Positions 8,344 through 17,020 of a stretch of DNA of 64,000 nucleotides are shown piece after piece; the first letter of the stretch is position 1; each line of letters opens with the position of its first letter. The notes beneath the pieces are model-generated. The model was given only the letters and a program-made list of their open reading frames with translations. It did not search any database and was not told the DNA's origin. The stretch is from Marinobacter profundi (GTDB taxonomy: Bacteria > Pseudomonadota > Gammaproteobacteria > Pseudomonadales > Oleiphilaceae), in assembly GCF_002744715.1 (NCBI RefSeq), contig NZ_KZ319376.1, positions 1-64,000 on the forward strand, written 5' to 3'. Position numbers and translations under genes: made by a program.

Positions 8344-8594
8344 TCAGGGATGGCAAGGAAAGGAAGACGCAACGGATGCACCTCCGCAACAGGACGCGGG
8401 GAGAAGCAAGGATCACAGGGAGATCAGGCTTAAGGGAAACCTAATTTGGACAACCGGCCCGGAAGCCGGTGCCACGGAGCTGGCCAGAGCCCTGCGGGAT
8501 TGCAGGTCAGAGAGGCGAAAGGATGTTCGCCAGATACCCAGGGAAGCGGTAGTCTGTTCCGACGCAAGGGCAACCAGGATGGTTGCCCTTTTTT
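8343..8594 (+). ncRNA. CsrB/RsmZ-like regulatory RNA that should titrate CsrA/RsmA
   Basis: About 250 nt with no convincing ORF holds some 16 GGA triplets, the core of the CsrA/RsmA binding site. At least seven lie in the loops of short perfect or near-perfect hairpins: CCGC/GCGG (8384-8399), GATC/GATC (8411-8425), ACCGGC/GCCGGT (8453-8470), GCCA/TGGC (8471-8484), CCTGC/GCAGG (8491-8506), GGCGAA/TTCGCC with loop AGGATG (8514-8531), and the terminator with loop AGGAT (8568-8588). An imperfect hairpin at 8531-8556 also presents CAGGGA. This is the CsrB/CsrC/RsmZ design, in which the RNA sequesters several CsrA dimers and so relieves repression of target mRNAs. The length is close to CsrC. The GacA-like site upstream supports control by a Gac/BarA two-component system located elsewhere. 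CsrA itself is not in the window. Confidence 0.82.
8568..8594 (+). terminator. Intrinsic terminator of the CsrB-like RNA
   Basis: Perfect 8-bp arms GGGCAACC and GGTTGCCC enclose the loop AGGAT and are followed by six T residues. The loop is itself a consensus CsrA site, as in other members of this RNA class. Confidence 0.93.
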
Positions 8595-8605
8595 ATTGGC
8601 CAGCT

Positions 8606-9259
8606 CTAGTGGCCCGCCTGATAAATCCGCACCCGATTAAACTCCTCGAATTCGCCCAGATCCGGCCAGGTCCTGCCTTCGAGGACGGTAAGCCGGCGAT
8701 AAGCCTCATCCCCCAGGTCACGGACACGCGAATCCGCCAGCAACACCTTGGCTGCCGCGTTGCGGAAGGTTGCCAATAACGGCCGGTTGTCCGGATCGTA
8801 GAGCACATCTGCGGCGGTAATCACATCGATTCCCTCCGGCCGCTGCTGCCAGTCTTCGCAGCAGCTCACCGTAACTCCGTTGAGGCGAGCATTGGCACGG
8901 GCTGCGGCCAGAGCCGCGGGATCGATATCGCAGGCCGTCACCTCGGCGGCACCGGCCATCGCAGCAGCCACCGCCACCACCCCGGACCCACTGCCGAAAT
9001 CCAGTACCCGCTTACCGGCGACCGCCTCCGGATGGGCCAGCAGCCACGCCGCCAGGGCCTGGCCACTGGCCCAGCAAAACGACCAGTAGGCCGGCTCGGC
9101 AACCACCGCCTGGGCCTCGTCATGGCTGAGGGGGCCTTCCAGTACCGCCGGATCAAACAGCCACAATTCAATTTCCGGACAGGCGGCCGGACGGGAGCGG
9201 GCGACACGGCCGCGACTGAGTGTGGTCTGTAAGTGCCGGTCAAGAATCTCTGGGGTCAT
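8606..9259 (-). CDS. Class I SAM-dependent methyltransferase, ETFB-lysine/Nnt1-like
   Basis: The 217-residue protein contains a Rossmann methyltransferase fold with SAM motif I VLDFGSGSGVVA, an acidic motif II (VTACDIDPAAL) and a preceding PAYWSFCWASGQALA segment. That segment is typical of the METTL20/nicotinamide N-methyltransferase-like group of protein lysine methyltransferases. By homology the substrate could be the electron-transfer flavoprotein beta subunit or a ribosomal protein, but this cannot be fixed from sequence. The ATG at 9257-9259 is preferred over an upstream codon 20 residues earlier because the family begins close to here. The gene converges on the sRNA terminator. Confidence 0.75.
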   Translation of the reverse strand: MTPEILDRHLQTTLSRGRVARSRPAACPEIELWLFDPAVLEGPLSHDEAQAVVAEPAYWSFCWASGQALAAWLLAHPEAVAGKRVLDFGSGSGVVAVAAAMAGAAEVTACDIDPAALAAARANARLNGVTVSCCEDWQQRPEGIDVITAADVLYDPDNRPLLATFRNAAAKVLLADSRVRDLGDEAYRRLTVLEGRTWPDLGEFEEFNRVRIYQAGH

Positions 9260-9390
9260 GGCGTCACCCGATGGCTGCAAAAGGCCCGCCATTGTAGCCG
9301 GAGCGTCAGCTCCAGGCACCCGGTGGCGCGCAAAAAATGCCCGCTTCCGGTATACTGCGCGCTCATTTTACCAGTCCCCGCAGAGCCGAA

Positions 9391-10482
9391 ATGACGTCAC
9401 GACCCGATACCGACGACTACCTGTCACTGTTTCTCAACGACATCCCGCTGATGGACGTGCGGGCCCCGGTGGAATTCAGCAAGGGCAGCTTCCCGACCGC
9501 GGTGAACGCGCCGCTGATGAACGACGAGGAACGCCACCGGGTCGGTATCCGCTACAAGGAGCAGGGCCAGGACAGCGCAATCGTCCTCGGACACCAGCTG
9601 GTCGCCGGAGATATCAAGGCGCAGCGGATCGAGGCCTGGAAGCGCTTTACCCTGGCCAACCCCGACGGCTACCTGTTCTGCTTCCGCGGCGGCCTCCGCT
9701 CCCGGCTGACCCAGCAATGGCTGCGCGACGCCGGCATTGACTATCCGCTGGTCAAGGGAGGTTACAAGGCCCTGCGCCGGTTCCTGATCGATGCCCTCGA
9801 CGCAGCGATTGCCAGTGCCGACTTCCGCATCCTCAGCGGCCGGACCGGCACCGGCAAAACCCGGGTTCTCAACCAGCTGCCCAACCCGGTGGATCTCGAA
9901 GGCCTTGCCAATCACCGGGGCTCCAGTTTCGGGCGCCAGGTCACCGGCCAGCCCACCCAGATCGACTTCGAAAACCGGCTGGCAGTCGCCATGCTGAAAG
10001 CCACCCATCACCACCAGGGTCCGGTTTACCTGGAGGATGAGAGCCGGCTGGTCGGCCGCTGTGCCCTGCCCGAGACCTTGCGGGCCCGGATGGCAGAAGC
10101 CCCGCTGCTGATTCTGGAGCGCCCACTGGAAGAGCGGATCGCAATCATTCGCGAGGACTATGTCGAAAGCATGCTGGCCGACTATATCGCCCGCGACGGT
10201 GACACTGCCGGCTGGCATAACTTCTGTGATTACCTGCTGAGCGCACTCGACCGCATTCGCAAGCGCCTCGGCGGCGACCGTCACCAGCACCTGCGCGCGA
10301 TGATGACCGCGGCACTCGACCGCCAGCACAGCTACGGCGACCTGAGCCTTCACCATGACTGGATTCGCGGTCTGCTCGAGGACTACTACGACCCGATGTA
10401 CGACTACCAGCTGAGCCAGAAACAGGGTCGCATCATCCTGCGGGGAGGCCCCGAGCAGCTGCTGGATGCGGCCCGGACCTGA
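9391..10482 (+). CDS. selU: tRNA 2-selenouridine synthase SelU (MnmH)
   Basis: SelU converts 2-thiouridine at the wobble position of some tRNAs to 2-selenouridine through a geranylated intermediate, using selenophosphate. The 363-residue length equals the E. coli enzyme. An N-terminal rhodanese domain carries the catalytic cysteine in YLFCFRGGLRSR (near 97), and a P-loop domain carries GRTGTGKT (near 150). The ATG at 9391 gives the standard start and the upstream extension does not match the family. SelD, which would supply selenophosphate, is not in the window. Confidence 0.94.
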   Translation: MTSRPDTDDYLSLFLNDIPLMDVRAPVEFSKGSFPTAVNAPLMNDEERHRVGIRYKEQGQDSAIVLGHQLVAGDIKAQRIEAWKRFTLANPDGYLFCFRGGLRSRLTQQWLRDAGIDYPLVKGGYKALRRFLIDALDAAIASADFRILSGRTGTGKTRVLNQLPNPVDLEGLANHRGSSFGRQVTGQPTQIDFENRLAVAMLKATHHHQGPVYLEDESRLVGRCALPETLRARMAEAPLLILERPLEERIAIIREDYVESMLADYIARDGDTAGWHNFCDYLLSALDRIRKRLGGDRHQHLRAMMTAALDRQHSYGDLSLHHDWIRGLLEDYYDPMYDYQLSQKQGRIILRGGPEQLLDAART

Positions 10483-10565
10483 CCGGATTTTCAATCTTTT
10501 CTGGTATTTAGCGGCTGCTGGGCTAAACTCACCAAAAATCAGAAACAGGCACAAGGAGTCTTTGA

Positions 10566-11399
10566 ATGGAAGAGCTGTTTGGCAAGAACGGTAATCCCTC
10601 GGAACTGCTTGATCAGGCTATAGCCATGATCATGACATACGCCCCCAAGGTGATCCTGGCCATTGTCACCCTGATCATTGGTCTCTGGCTGATCAACCGC
10701 TTCGTTGGCGTGCTGGACAAGAAACTGGGCGCCAAGGATCCGACCCTCAACAAGTTCCTGTGCGGACTGATTGGTGCGGTCCTGAAGATTCTGCTGTTGA
10801 TCTCGGTGGCTTCCATGGTGGGCATCGCAACCACCTCCTTCGTCGCCATTATCGGTGCCGCCGGCCTGGCCATCGGCCTGGCCCTGCAGGGCAGCCTGGG
10901 GAACTTCGCCGGTGGTGTACTGATCCTGATTTTCAAGCCGTTCAAGGTGGGTGATGCGATCGAGGCCCAGGGCTACCTGGGCACCGTGGCAGAGATCTCG
11001 ATTCTCTACACCATCGTCAATACCTTCGATAACCGCCGCATCGTCATTCCCAACGGTGACCTGTCCAACTCCAGCCTGACCAACCTCAGCGCTTACCCTA
11101 CCCGCCGTTGCGACATGACCTTTGGCATCGGCTATGGCGATGACATCGACAAGGCCAAGGCCGTCTGCAAGCGCCTGATCGAGGAAGACGAGCGCGCCCT
11201 GAAAGATCCCGAGCCACTGGTGGTGGTCGGCGCCCTGGGCGAGAGCTCGGTTGACCTGACCGTGCGGGTCTGGACCAAGTCTGCCGATCTCTGGCCGTTC
11301 TACTGGGACATGCAGGAGCGGGTCAAGAAAGCCTTTGATGCCGAAGGCATTTCCATCCCTTTCCCACAACGGGACGTGCATATGTATAAGGCCGACTGA
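10566..11399 (+). CDS. mscS: Small-conductance mechanosensitive channel, MscS family
   Basis: The 277-residue protein matches minimal MscS (E. coli 286). Three transmembrane helices are visible, and the pore-lining TM3 has the Gly/Ala-rich pattern GLAIGLALQGSLGNFAGG with the conserved GNFAGG kink. The beta domain contains the typical NTFDNRRIVIPNG loop. MscS opens under membrane tension to release solutes during hypo-osmotic shock, a useful trait for a marine cell. AAGGAG lies eight bases before the ATG. It sits alone after selU with a separate upstream gap. Confidence 0.94.
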   Translation: MEELFGKNGNPSELLDQAIAMIMTYAPKVILAIVTLIIGLWLINRFVGVLDKKLGAKDPTLNKFLCGLIGAVLKILLLISVASMVGIATTSFVAIIGAAGLAIGLALQGSLGNFAGGVLILIFKPFKVGDAIEAQGYLGTVAEISILYTIVNTFDNRRIVIPNGDLSNSSLTNLSAYPTRRCDMTFGIGYGDDIDKAKAVCKRLIEEDERALKDPEPLVVVGALGESSVDLTVRVWTKSADLWPFYWDMQERVKKAFDAEGISIPFPQRDVHMYKAD

Positions 11400-11418
11400 T
11401 CGCCGGCCTGCTGCCTCC

Positions 11419-11443
11419 GTGGAGCCGGATTCGCCGGCTCCAC
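11419..11443 (+). terminator. Hairpin downstream of mscS
   Basis: Perfect 10-bp arms GTGGAGCCGG and CCGGCTCCAC enclose ATTCG 19 bp after the mscS stop. No clean T-run follows, so terminator function is likely but not certain. The rest of 11444-11654 shows no gene; a small CTAAGC/GCTTAG hairpin lies at about 11532-11547, ahead of the next gene. Confidence 0.6.
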
Positions 11444-11654
11444 GCCCTGCCCTTCTTCGCTATGACTTCCACCGATTTCGGGACAAATGTCTCAGATTCC
11501 AATCGGAGGTTTCGCTTTTAGCCCATCCTCGTCTAAGCTGACGCTTAGGGATAACCGGCAAGCCGCAGGTTCTCCCGCTCCCGTCGGAGGCCGCTTCAAT
11601 CCCGATCAACCGAGCCTCCGGGCAAGCTGTCATTGCTGGTAGGAGGTTGTTGCT

Positions 11655-12218
11655 ATGCCGGTACAGCAGTTAAAAGAATACCTTGACCAGGCGGGCGTCG
11701 ATTACATGTGCCTGTCCCACCCTCCGGCTTTCACCGCCCAGGAACTGGCCCATCATGTCAGGATTGCCGGCGACCGGGTGGTCAAAACGGTTATCGTCGA
11801 ACTCGACGGCAAGATGGCCATGCTGGTGATGCCGGCAACCTGGCGGGTACGCTGGGATCGCCTGAGCCGGGTGCTGGAAACCGACTTTGTCGACCTGGCC
11901 GATGAGCAGGCCTTTCAGGACCGCTTCCCGGACTGTGAGGTTGGCGCCATGCCGCCGTTCGGCAACCTCTTTGGCATGACGGTTTACTGCAGCGAAGCGC
12001 TCAGCGAACAACCCGAACTGGCTTTCGCCGCCGGCAGTCACACCGAATCCATCCACATGAAGACGGCCGATTTCCTCAACCTGGTCAAACCGATGGTGAT
12101 CAACGCCGGGTTCACCCGTCCCGGCAACCAGAAGCCCGCCTGGCTGGCCCGCAATCGCAACCGCAAGCCGGCCACCCTGGCAACCGACCGTCAGGCCACG
12201 GGAGCTGCAGGTTACTGA
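11655..12218 (+). CDS. YbaK/ProX-type aminoacyl-tRNA deacylase domain protein
   Basis: The 187-residue protein consists of a YbaK/EbsC domain (about 1-155), which hydrolyses mischarged aminoacyl-tRNAs in trans. The recognisable features are the conserved lysine region RVVKTVIVELDG, the glycine-rich EVGAMPPFGNLFGM segment and SHTESIHMKTADF. A basic, low-complexity tail of about 30 residues rich in Arg, Asn and Thr follows and is not part of the usual domain. AGGAGG precedes the ATG. Which mischarged tRNA it edits (Cys-Pro, Ala-Pro or other) cannot be told. Confidence 0.82.
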   Translation: MPVQQLKEYLDQAGVDYMCLSHPPAFTAQELAHHVRIAGDRVVKTVIVELDGKMAMLVMPATWRVRWDRLSRVLETDFVDLADEQAFQDRFPDCEVGAMPPFGNLFGMTVYCSEALSEQPELAFAAGSHTESIHMKTADFLNLVKPMVINAGFTRPGNQKPAWLARNRNRKPATLATDRQATGAAGY

Positions 12219-12282
12219 GGTGGCGGCCGCTTGTCTGAAATCCCCCATCGCGTAAACTGGGGGCTTCAGACAGGAATCTGCT

Positions 12283-13578
12283 ATGACCCAAGAGTTTGAC
12301 GTTGTTGTTGCAGGCGCCGGTATGGTCGGCGCCGCCCTTGCCACCGGGTTAGGCCAGAACGGCTTCCGGGTCGCGCTGGTCGACCGGGAAACCGCACCGG
12401 ACGTTGCCTCAGGCAGCGCTCCCGATATCCGGGTATCGGCCCTCAGTGCCGGCAGTGAACGTTACCTGAGGTCCCTGGGAGCCTGGCCCGAAATGGCGGC
12501 GATGGGCATTACCCCGTATCGCCGTCTCGCGGTCTGGGACCAGACCAGTCACCCCCTGGGTGCCCTGTTGCCCCGCCGCCTTGGTGAAGTAGTGTTTGAT
12601 GCGGCTGACCTGGGCGCCAGCCATCTCGGCCACATCGTGGAAAACCGGATCACCCAGCGCGCTCTCTGGCAGAGTGCCGCACAACAGCCATCGGTTACCC
12701 TGTTGTCCGGTAACGGCGTCACGGCCGTGGAACAGGGCAGCGAGCAGGCCGTCGTAGTGTTGGAGGACAACACCCGGCTGGCGTGCCAGCTGGTGATTGC
12801 GGCCGATGGCGCCACGTCCCGGCTGCGCGACATGGCCGGCATCGGGGTCAGCCGGGATCAGTACGGTCAACAGGCCCTGGTCGCCTCCGTGCGTTACCGC
12901 GGCCCGGTCGAGGACATCACCTGGCAAGCGTTCCACCCCAGCGGGCCACGCGCCTTCCTGCCGCTGCACAGCGCCGGCCCGTCGCATCCCGGCGAAAGCT
13001 GGGCGTCGCTGGTCTGGTACGACGCGCCGGCCACCCTGGCCCGGCTCAAGGCCCTGGATGCGCCGAGCTTCCTCGCGGAGGTTCAGCGGGCCTTCCCGGC
13101 CGATTTGCCAGCGCTGACCCACGTCGACGCCCGCGCCAGCTTTCCCATTGCCCGCCAGCATGCCCGGGACTACGCCCGCGGCCGCATCGTACTGGTGGGC
13201 GATGCCGCGCACACCATCAATCCCCTCGCCGGCCAGGGCGTCAACCTCGGTTTCCAGGACGCCCAGTGCCTGCAGGCCATTATCCGCGAGGCACGTCGGG
13301 CGGGGGAGGATCTCGCCGTCCCGCAGCGGCTCGCCGCCTATGAACAGCAACGGCGCCCGGCCAACCGCCGGATGATGCTGGCAATGGACCTGTTCTACCA
13401 CCTGTTCAGTAACCGCATTCCGCCGCTGCACCTGCTGCGCAATCTCGGCCTCGGCGCCGCCCGCGCGCTGCCCTTTGCCCGCAACCAGGTCGCCCGCTAC
13501 GCCATGGGTATCGAGGAAGATTTGCCACCGCTGATCCGCCAGCTCGCGGCGCGGATCCCCGGGGCCAGCCACCTTTAA
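12283..13578 (+). CDS. ubiF: Ubiquinone C6-hydroxylase UbiF (FAD monooxygenase)
   Basis: UbiF hydroxylates C6 of the demethoxyubiquinol intermediate in aerobic ubiquinone synthesis. The 431-residue protein has an N-terminal FAD motif VVVAGAGMVGAALA, the DG motif (VIAADGATSRLR) and the second FAD motif GDAAHTINPLAGQGVNLG. Details such as ITPYRRLAVWDQ, GPRAFLPLHS, WASLVWYD and the C-terminal MDLFYHLFSNRIPPLHLLRNL match UbiF more closely than UbiH or UbiI as I recall them. AGGAA precedes the ATG. It lies between a tRNA deacylase and a HIT protein and is not clustered with other ubi genes. Confidence 0.86.
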   Translation: MTQEFDVVVAGAGMVGAALATGLGQNGFRVALVDRETAPDVASGSAPDIRVSALSAGSERYLRSLGAWPEMAAMGITPYRRLAVWDQTSHPLGALLPRRLGEVVFDAADLGASHLGHIVENRITQRALWQSAAQQPSVTLLSGNGVTAVEQGSEQAVVVLEDNTRLACQLVIAADGATSRLRDMAGIGVSRDQYGQQALVASVRYRGPVEDITWQAFHPSGPRAFLPLHSAGPSHPGESWASLVWYDAPATLARLKALDAPSFLAEVQRAFPADLPALTHVDARASFPIARQHARDYARGRIVLVGDAAHTINPLAGQGVNLGFQDAQCLQAIIREARRAGEDLAVPQRLAAYEQQRRPANRRMMLAMDLFYHLFSNRIPPLHLLRNLGLGAARALPFARNQVARYAMGIEEDLPPLIRQLAARIPGASHL

Positions 13579-13630
13579 TTCCCCCTGCCAGAAGCGAGAC
13601 GGGGGTAACCGCTAACCAGAAGGAAACATC

Positions 13631-13996
13631 ATGTCGGAGACTATTTTCACCAAGATCATCAACCGCGAGATCCCGGCAGACATCGTCTACGAAGACGATC
13701 TCAGCCTGGCGTTCAGCGACATCAACCCGCAAGCGCCGGTTCACCTGCTGGTCATCCCGAAGAAGGCCATCGCAACCATCAATGACATTGAAGAAGACGA
13801 CCGCCAACTGGTGGGCCACCTGTACTGGGTGGCCGCCAAGCTGGCGAAAGAAATGGGCTTTGCCGAGAGCGGCTACCGGGTGGTAATGAACTGCGGTGAG
13901 AACGCAGGGCAAACGGTCTTCCACATCCACCTGCATCTGCTGGCAGGCAAGCCCTTTGGCTGGCCACCCTATACCGACAAGATGAAGCAGGCCTGA
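13631..13996 (+). CDS. HIT-family nucleotide hydrolase (HinT-like)
   Basis: The 121-residue protein is a single HIT domain with the catalytic triad motif HIHLHLL near residues 98-104, plus the family start IFTKIINREIPADIVYEDD. HinT-type enzymes hydrolyse purine nucleoside phosphoramidates such as AMP-lysine. AAGGA lies seven bases before the ATG, and the gene follows ubiF by 52 bp on the same strand. It converges with the phosphate operon across a shared terminator. Confidence 0.93.
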   Translation: MSETIFTKIINREIPADIVYEDDLSLAFSDINPQAPVHLLVIPKKAIATINDIEEDDRQLVGHLYWVAAKLAKEMGFAESGYRVVMNCGENAGQTVFHIHLHLLAGKPFGWPPYTDKMKQA

Positions 13997-14012
13997 GGCT
14001 CGGTAAGACAGC

Positions 14013-14050
14013 CAAAAAAAACGGGGTCAGAACTCTCGCTCTGACCCCGT
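14013..14050 (-). terminator. Strong terminator of the pst-phoU operon
   Basis: An 11-bp perfect stem (arms 14021-14031 and 14040-14050, core CGGGGTCAGA / TCTGACCCCG) is followed on the minus strand by eight T residues (A-run 14013-14020 on the plus strand). It is a good intrinsic terminator for phoU transcripts. It may also stop transcripts of the HIT gene coming from the other side, though there the T-run is missing. Confidence 0.93.
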
Positions 14051-14086
14051 TGTCCCCGGCCCGCTGGCGACAGCGGGCATCCAGGC

Positions 14087-14809
14087 CTAGCGCCCGACCA
14101 CCTTCTCGGCTTCTTCGACCGGGGTGTGACGGACATCCTCGCCCTTCACCATGAAGATTACGTTTTCCGCGATGTTGCAGGCGTGATCGCCGACGCGCTC
14201 AAGGGCACGCAGCACCCACATTACGGACATGCAGCGGGAAATATTCCGGGTATCCTCCATCATGAACGTCAGCAGGGTCCGGGCGGCCGCCTGATACTCC
14301 TCGTCCACCCGCTTGTCTTCCTTCATGATACGCAGGGCCTGCTCGGAATCGAGACGGGCGAAGGCATCCAGGGCATCGTGCAGCATGCTCAGTACGTGGT
14401 TGCCGATGTGACGCACTTCGACGTAGCCCCGTGGTGCCTGGCCTTCTTCCGACAGCTTGATGGCAAGCTTGGCAATCTTCTTCGCCTCGTCACCCACCCG
14501 CTCCAGGTCCGCCACCATCTTGATCACCGAAATCACCAGGCGCAGGTCCCGGGCGGTGGGTTGACGGCGGGCGATGATCAGGGTGGCCTCCTCATCAATG
14601 TCGACTTCCATCCTGTCGACCGCCTTATCACCGGCACGTACTTCCTCCGCCAGGTGGCCATCGTTGTCGACCAGCGCAATCAGCGCCTTGTCGACCTGGG
14701 ACTCCACCATCCCACCCATCTTCAGGAACTGGGTCTTCAGTTCCGCCAGCTCATCGTTGAACTTGTGCGAAATGTGATCGCCGTAAACATCATCCTTTCT
14801 GGTTGGCAT
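14087..14809 (-). CDS. phoU: Phosphate signalling regulator PhoU
   Basis: PhoU is a peripheral protein that joins the Pst transporter to the PhoR kinase and keeps the Pho regulon off when phosphate is plentiful. The 240-residue length is normal. Two three-helix PhoU repeats are visible, each with the E/D-x-x-x-D metal-binding pattern (AVDRMEVDIDEEATLI and LERVGDEAKKIA in the first, LERVGDHACNIAE in the second). It is the last gene of the operon, 34 bp after pstB. phoB and phoR are not in the window. Confidence 0.96.
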   Translation of the reverse strand: MPTRKDDVYGDHISHKFNDELAELKTQFLKMGGMVESQVDKALIALVDNDGHLAEEVRAGDKAVDRMEVDIDEEATLIIARRQPTARDLRLVISVIKMVADLERVGDEAKKIAKLAIKLSEEGQAPRGYVEVRHIGNHVLSMLHDALDAFARLDSEQALRIMKEDKRVDEEYQAAARTLLTFMMEDTRNISRCMSVMWVLRALERVGDHACNIAENVIFMVKGEDVRHTPVEEAEKVVGR

Positions 14810-14843
14810 ATGCCTGTTCTCCCCTGTTCAGCAAAGGCCCGGA

Positions 14844-15731
14844 TTAACCGAAACGGCCGGTAATGTAGGACTCGGTCAACTCATGCTCTGGCGAAGTGAA
14901 CACTTTGGTGGTGTCGTTCACTTCGACCAGGTGGCCGAGGTGGAAATAGGCGGTGCGGTTGGATACCCGGGCGGCCTGTTGCATGGAATGGGTGACGATC
15001 ACAATGGTGTAGCTCGCTGACAGCTCGGCAATCAGTTCCTCCACCTTGGCCGTGGCGATCGGATCGAGCGCCGAACAGGGCTCATCCATCAACACCACCT
15101 CCGGACTGACCGCAATCGCACGGGCGATACACAGGCGCTGCTGCTGGCCACCGGACATACCCGTCGCCGAGGCGTCCAGCCGGTCTTTGACCTCGTCCCA
15201 CAGACCCGCCTTGCGCAGGCTACTCTCGACAATATCGTCCAGGTCCGACTTGCGGTTGGCCAGGCCATGGATGCGGGGGCCGTAGGCCACGTTGTCATAG
15301 ATCGACTTGGGGAACGGGTTCGGCTTCTGGAACACCATGCCTACCCGGGCGCGCAGCTCCACCACATCCCGCTTGGGATCGTAGATATCCTGATCGTCCA
15401 GCTGCAGCGAGCCCTTGACGCGGCAGATATCAATGCTGTCGTTCATCCGGTTCAGGCACCGCAGGAACGTGGATTTACCGCAGCCCGACGGGCCAATGAA
15501 CGCGATCACCTCGTTGCGGCCGATATCCAGGCTGATGTTCTTGATGGCTCGCGCTTCACCATAGAACACTTCGACATTGCGAAGCTTGAACTTGGGGTCA
15601 CTGGCAAGGGGCTTGCCAACGGTCCGGCCCTCTTCGATAACCGTTTCGGCCGGCTTGTCATCATATTTCTGCGCCCTGGTCTCTTCAGGCAGGTTCGCTT
15701 CACTGGTAATGGTTGAATTCAGGGTATTCAT
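14844..15731 (-). CDS. pstB: Phosphate ABC transporter ATPase PstB
   Basis: PstB drives high-affinity phosphate import. The 295-residue protein carries Walker [13 protein letters not shown], the Q loop, the ABC signature SGGQQQRL and Walker [14 protein letters not shown]. It has about 40 extra N-terminal residues before the ABC core, which is usual for PstB in marine gammaproteobacteria. The ATG at 15729-15731 has AAGGAG eight bases ahead; another ATG six codons upstream lies inside the end of pstA. It follows pstA by 11 bp. Confidence 0.96.
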   Translation of the reverse strand: MNTLNSTITSEANLPEETRAQKYDDKPAETVIEEGRTVGKPLASDPKFKLRNVEVFYGEARAIKNISLDIGRNEVIAFIGPSGCGKSTFLRCLNRMNDSIDICRVKGSLQLDDQDIYDPKRDVVELRARVGMVFQKPNPFPKSIYDNVAYGPRIHGLANRKSDLDDIVESSLRKAGLWDEVKDRLDASATGMSGGQQQRLCIARAIAVSPEVVLMDEPCSALDPIATAKVEELIAELSASYTIVIVTHSMQQAARVSNRTAYFHLGHLVEVNDTTKVFTSPEHELTESYITGRFG

Positions 15732-15742
15732 CGTATTTCTCC

Positions 15743-17020
15743 TTACCACCGGCGCTCAAGACGTTTACGGAGCCAGATGGCGAGTGCATTCATACTGATC
15801 AGGAAAGTGAGCAGGACCATAATGCCGGCAGAGGCCAGTTCGACAAATCCCTGCTCCGCACTGCCCGCCCAAAGATAAATCTGCACCGGCAGGACCGTTG
15901 CCGAGCTGAAGAAGCCATCCGGCACTTCAACAATAAAGGCCACCATGCCGATCAGCAGCAGAGGCGCGGTTTCGCCCAGGGCCTGGGCCATACCGATGAT
16001 CGAACCGGTCAACATGCCCGGCATCGCCAGCGGCAGCACATGGTGCAGGACCACCTGCATCTTGGAGGCACCAATACCCTCTGCCGCTTCCCGGATCGAT
16101 GGCGGCACACTCTTGATGGCGGCACGGCTGGAAATAATGATGGTAGGCAAGGTCATCAGGGCCAGCACCAGGCCTCCGACTACCGGCACGGAACGCGGCA
16201 TACCGAACAATCCGATAAAGACCGCCAGACCCAGCAGGCCGAAGATGATGGAGGGAACCGCCGCGAGGTTATTGATATTGACCTCGATAAAATCAGTGAT
16301 CCGGTTCTGCGGCGCAAATTCCTCCAGGTAGATGGCCGCTGCCACCCCCACCGGAAAGGCAATCACCAGGGTAACCACCATGGTCAGCAAGGAGCCGACA
16401 ATGGCGCCGAGAATACCGGCATTGGACGGCTCCCGGGAGTCACCACGACTGAACAGCACGTCATTGAAGGCCGTGTCGATTACACCGTCTGCCACCAGCT
16501 GGTCGACCCAGCGCTGCTGCTGTTCCGACAGGCGGATCGAATAGCTGGGATTGTCGGCGTGCTTCACATATACCGATACCGAGTCGTGGGCCAGAAACTC
16601 CAGGGTCTGGGTGGTACCCAGCAGTTCCGGTTGCGCCTTCAGCAGGTCGCGGACCTGATTGCTGGCATAACTGCCTGCCAGCCGGCTCAGCTCACGAACA
16701 TCACGGCGGTCCTGGGCTTCCGGGAAATACTGCTGCAGTGCCCGGATAATCGGCGCCTGGAAATCCGCCATATCCAGCTGCTCGGGATCGGCGGCATCCT
16801 GCAGATACATGACCTCACCATCCAGCACGACGTCCAGGGTGATGGTGGTCTTGATAAACCCGGTATAGCCCTTGCCAATGATGTCGGTGAACAGGATCAC
16901 CAGTGACAACAGGGCGACACCGATGGCGGCGATGCCATAGAACCGGAAGCGGCGCTCCTTGCGGTAACGGCGCTTCAGTGACTGGCGGACGATCTCCGCC
17001 TGGGAGCGTTGGTCAGTCAT
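15743..17020 (-). CDS. pstA: Phosphate ABC transporter permease PstA (enlarged form)
   Basis: The 425-residue protein is about 130 residues longer than E. coli PstA. One transmembrane helix near residues 30-50 is followed by a large periplasmic insert of about 150 residues. The standard permease domain comes after it, with five helices and the EAA-type loop [15 protein letters not shown]. The start codon at 17018-17020 overlaps the pstC stop by 8 bp, which fixes the start and implies translational coupling. The function of the periplasmic insert is not known to me. Confidence 0.94.
   Translation of the reverse strand: MTDQRSQAEIVRQSLKRRYRKERRFRFYGIAAIGVALLSLVILFTDIIGKGYTGFIKTTITLDVVLDGEVMYLQDAADPEQLDMADFQAPIIRALQQYFPEAQDRRDVRELSRLAGSYASNQVRDLLKAQPELLGTTQTLEFLAHDSVSVYVKHADNPSYSIRLSEQQQRWVDQLVADGVIDTAFNDVLFSRGDSREPSNAGILGAIVGSLLTMVVTLVIAFPVGVAAAIYLEEFAPQNRITDFIEVNINNLAAVPSIIFGLLGLAVFIGLFGMPRSVPVVGGLVLALMTLPTIIISSRAAIKSVPPSIREAAEGIGASKMQVVLHHVLPLAMPGMLTGSIIGMAQALGETAPLLLIGMVAFIVEVPDGFFSSATVLPVQIYLWAGSAEQGFVELASAGIMVLLTFLISMNALAIWLRKRLERRW

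Noticed and set aside
8152..8433. A 93-codon frame over the sRNA promoter and 5' end
   Set aside because: It would begin inside the GacA-like site, has no ribosome site and shows low-complexity basic composition.
8446..8640. Small ORF inside the sRNA locus
   Set aside because: It has no ribosome site, no recognisable protein features and covers the terminator; the RNA hairpins explain the sequence better.
9424..10554. Long open frame opposite selU
   Set aside because: The SelU frame has the rhodanese and P-loop motifs; the opposite frame has none.
12409..13572. Long open frame opposite ubiF
   Set aside because: It is antisense to a fully conserved UbiF and resembles no known protein.
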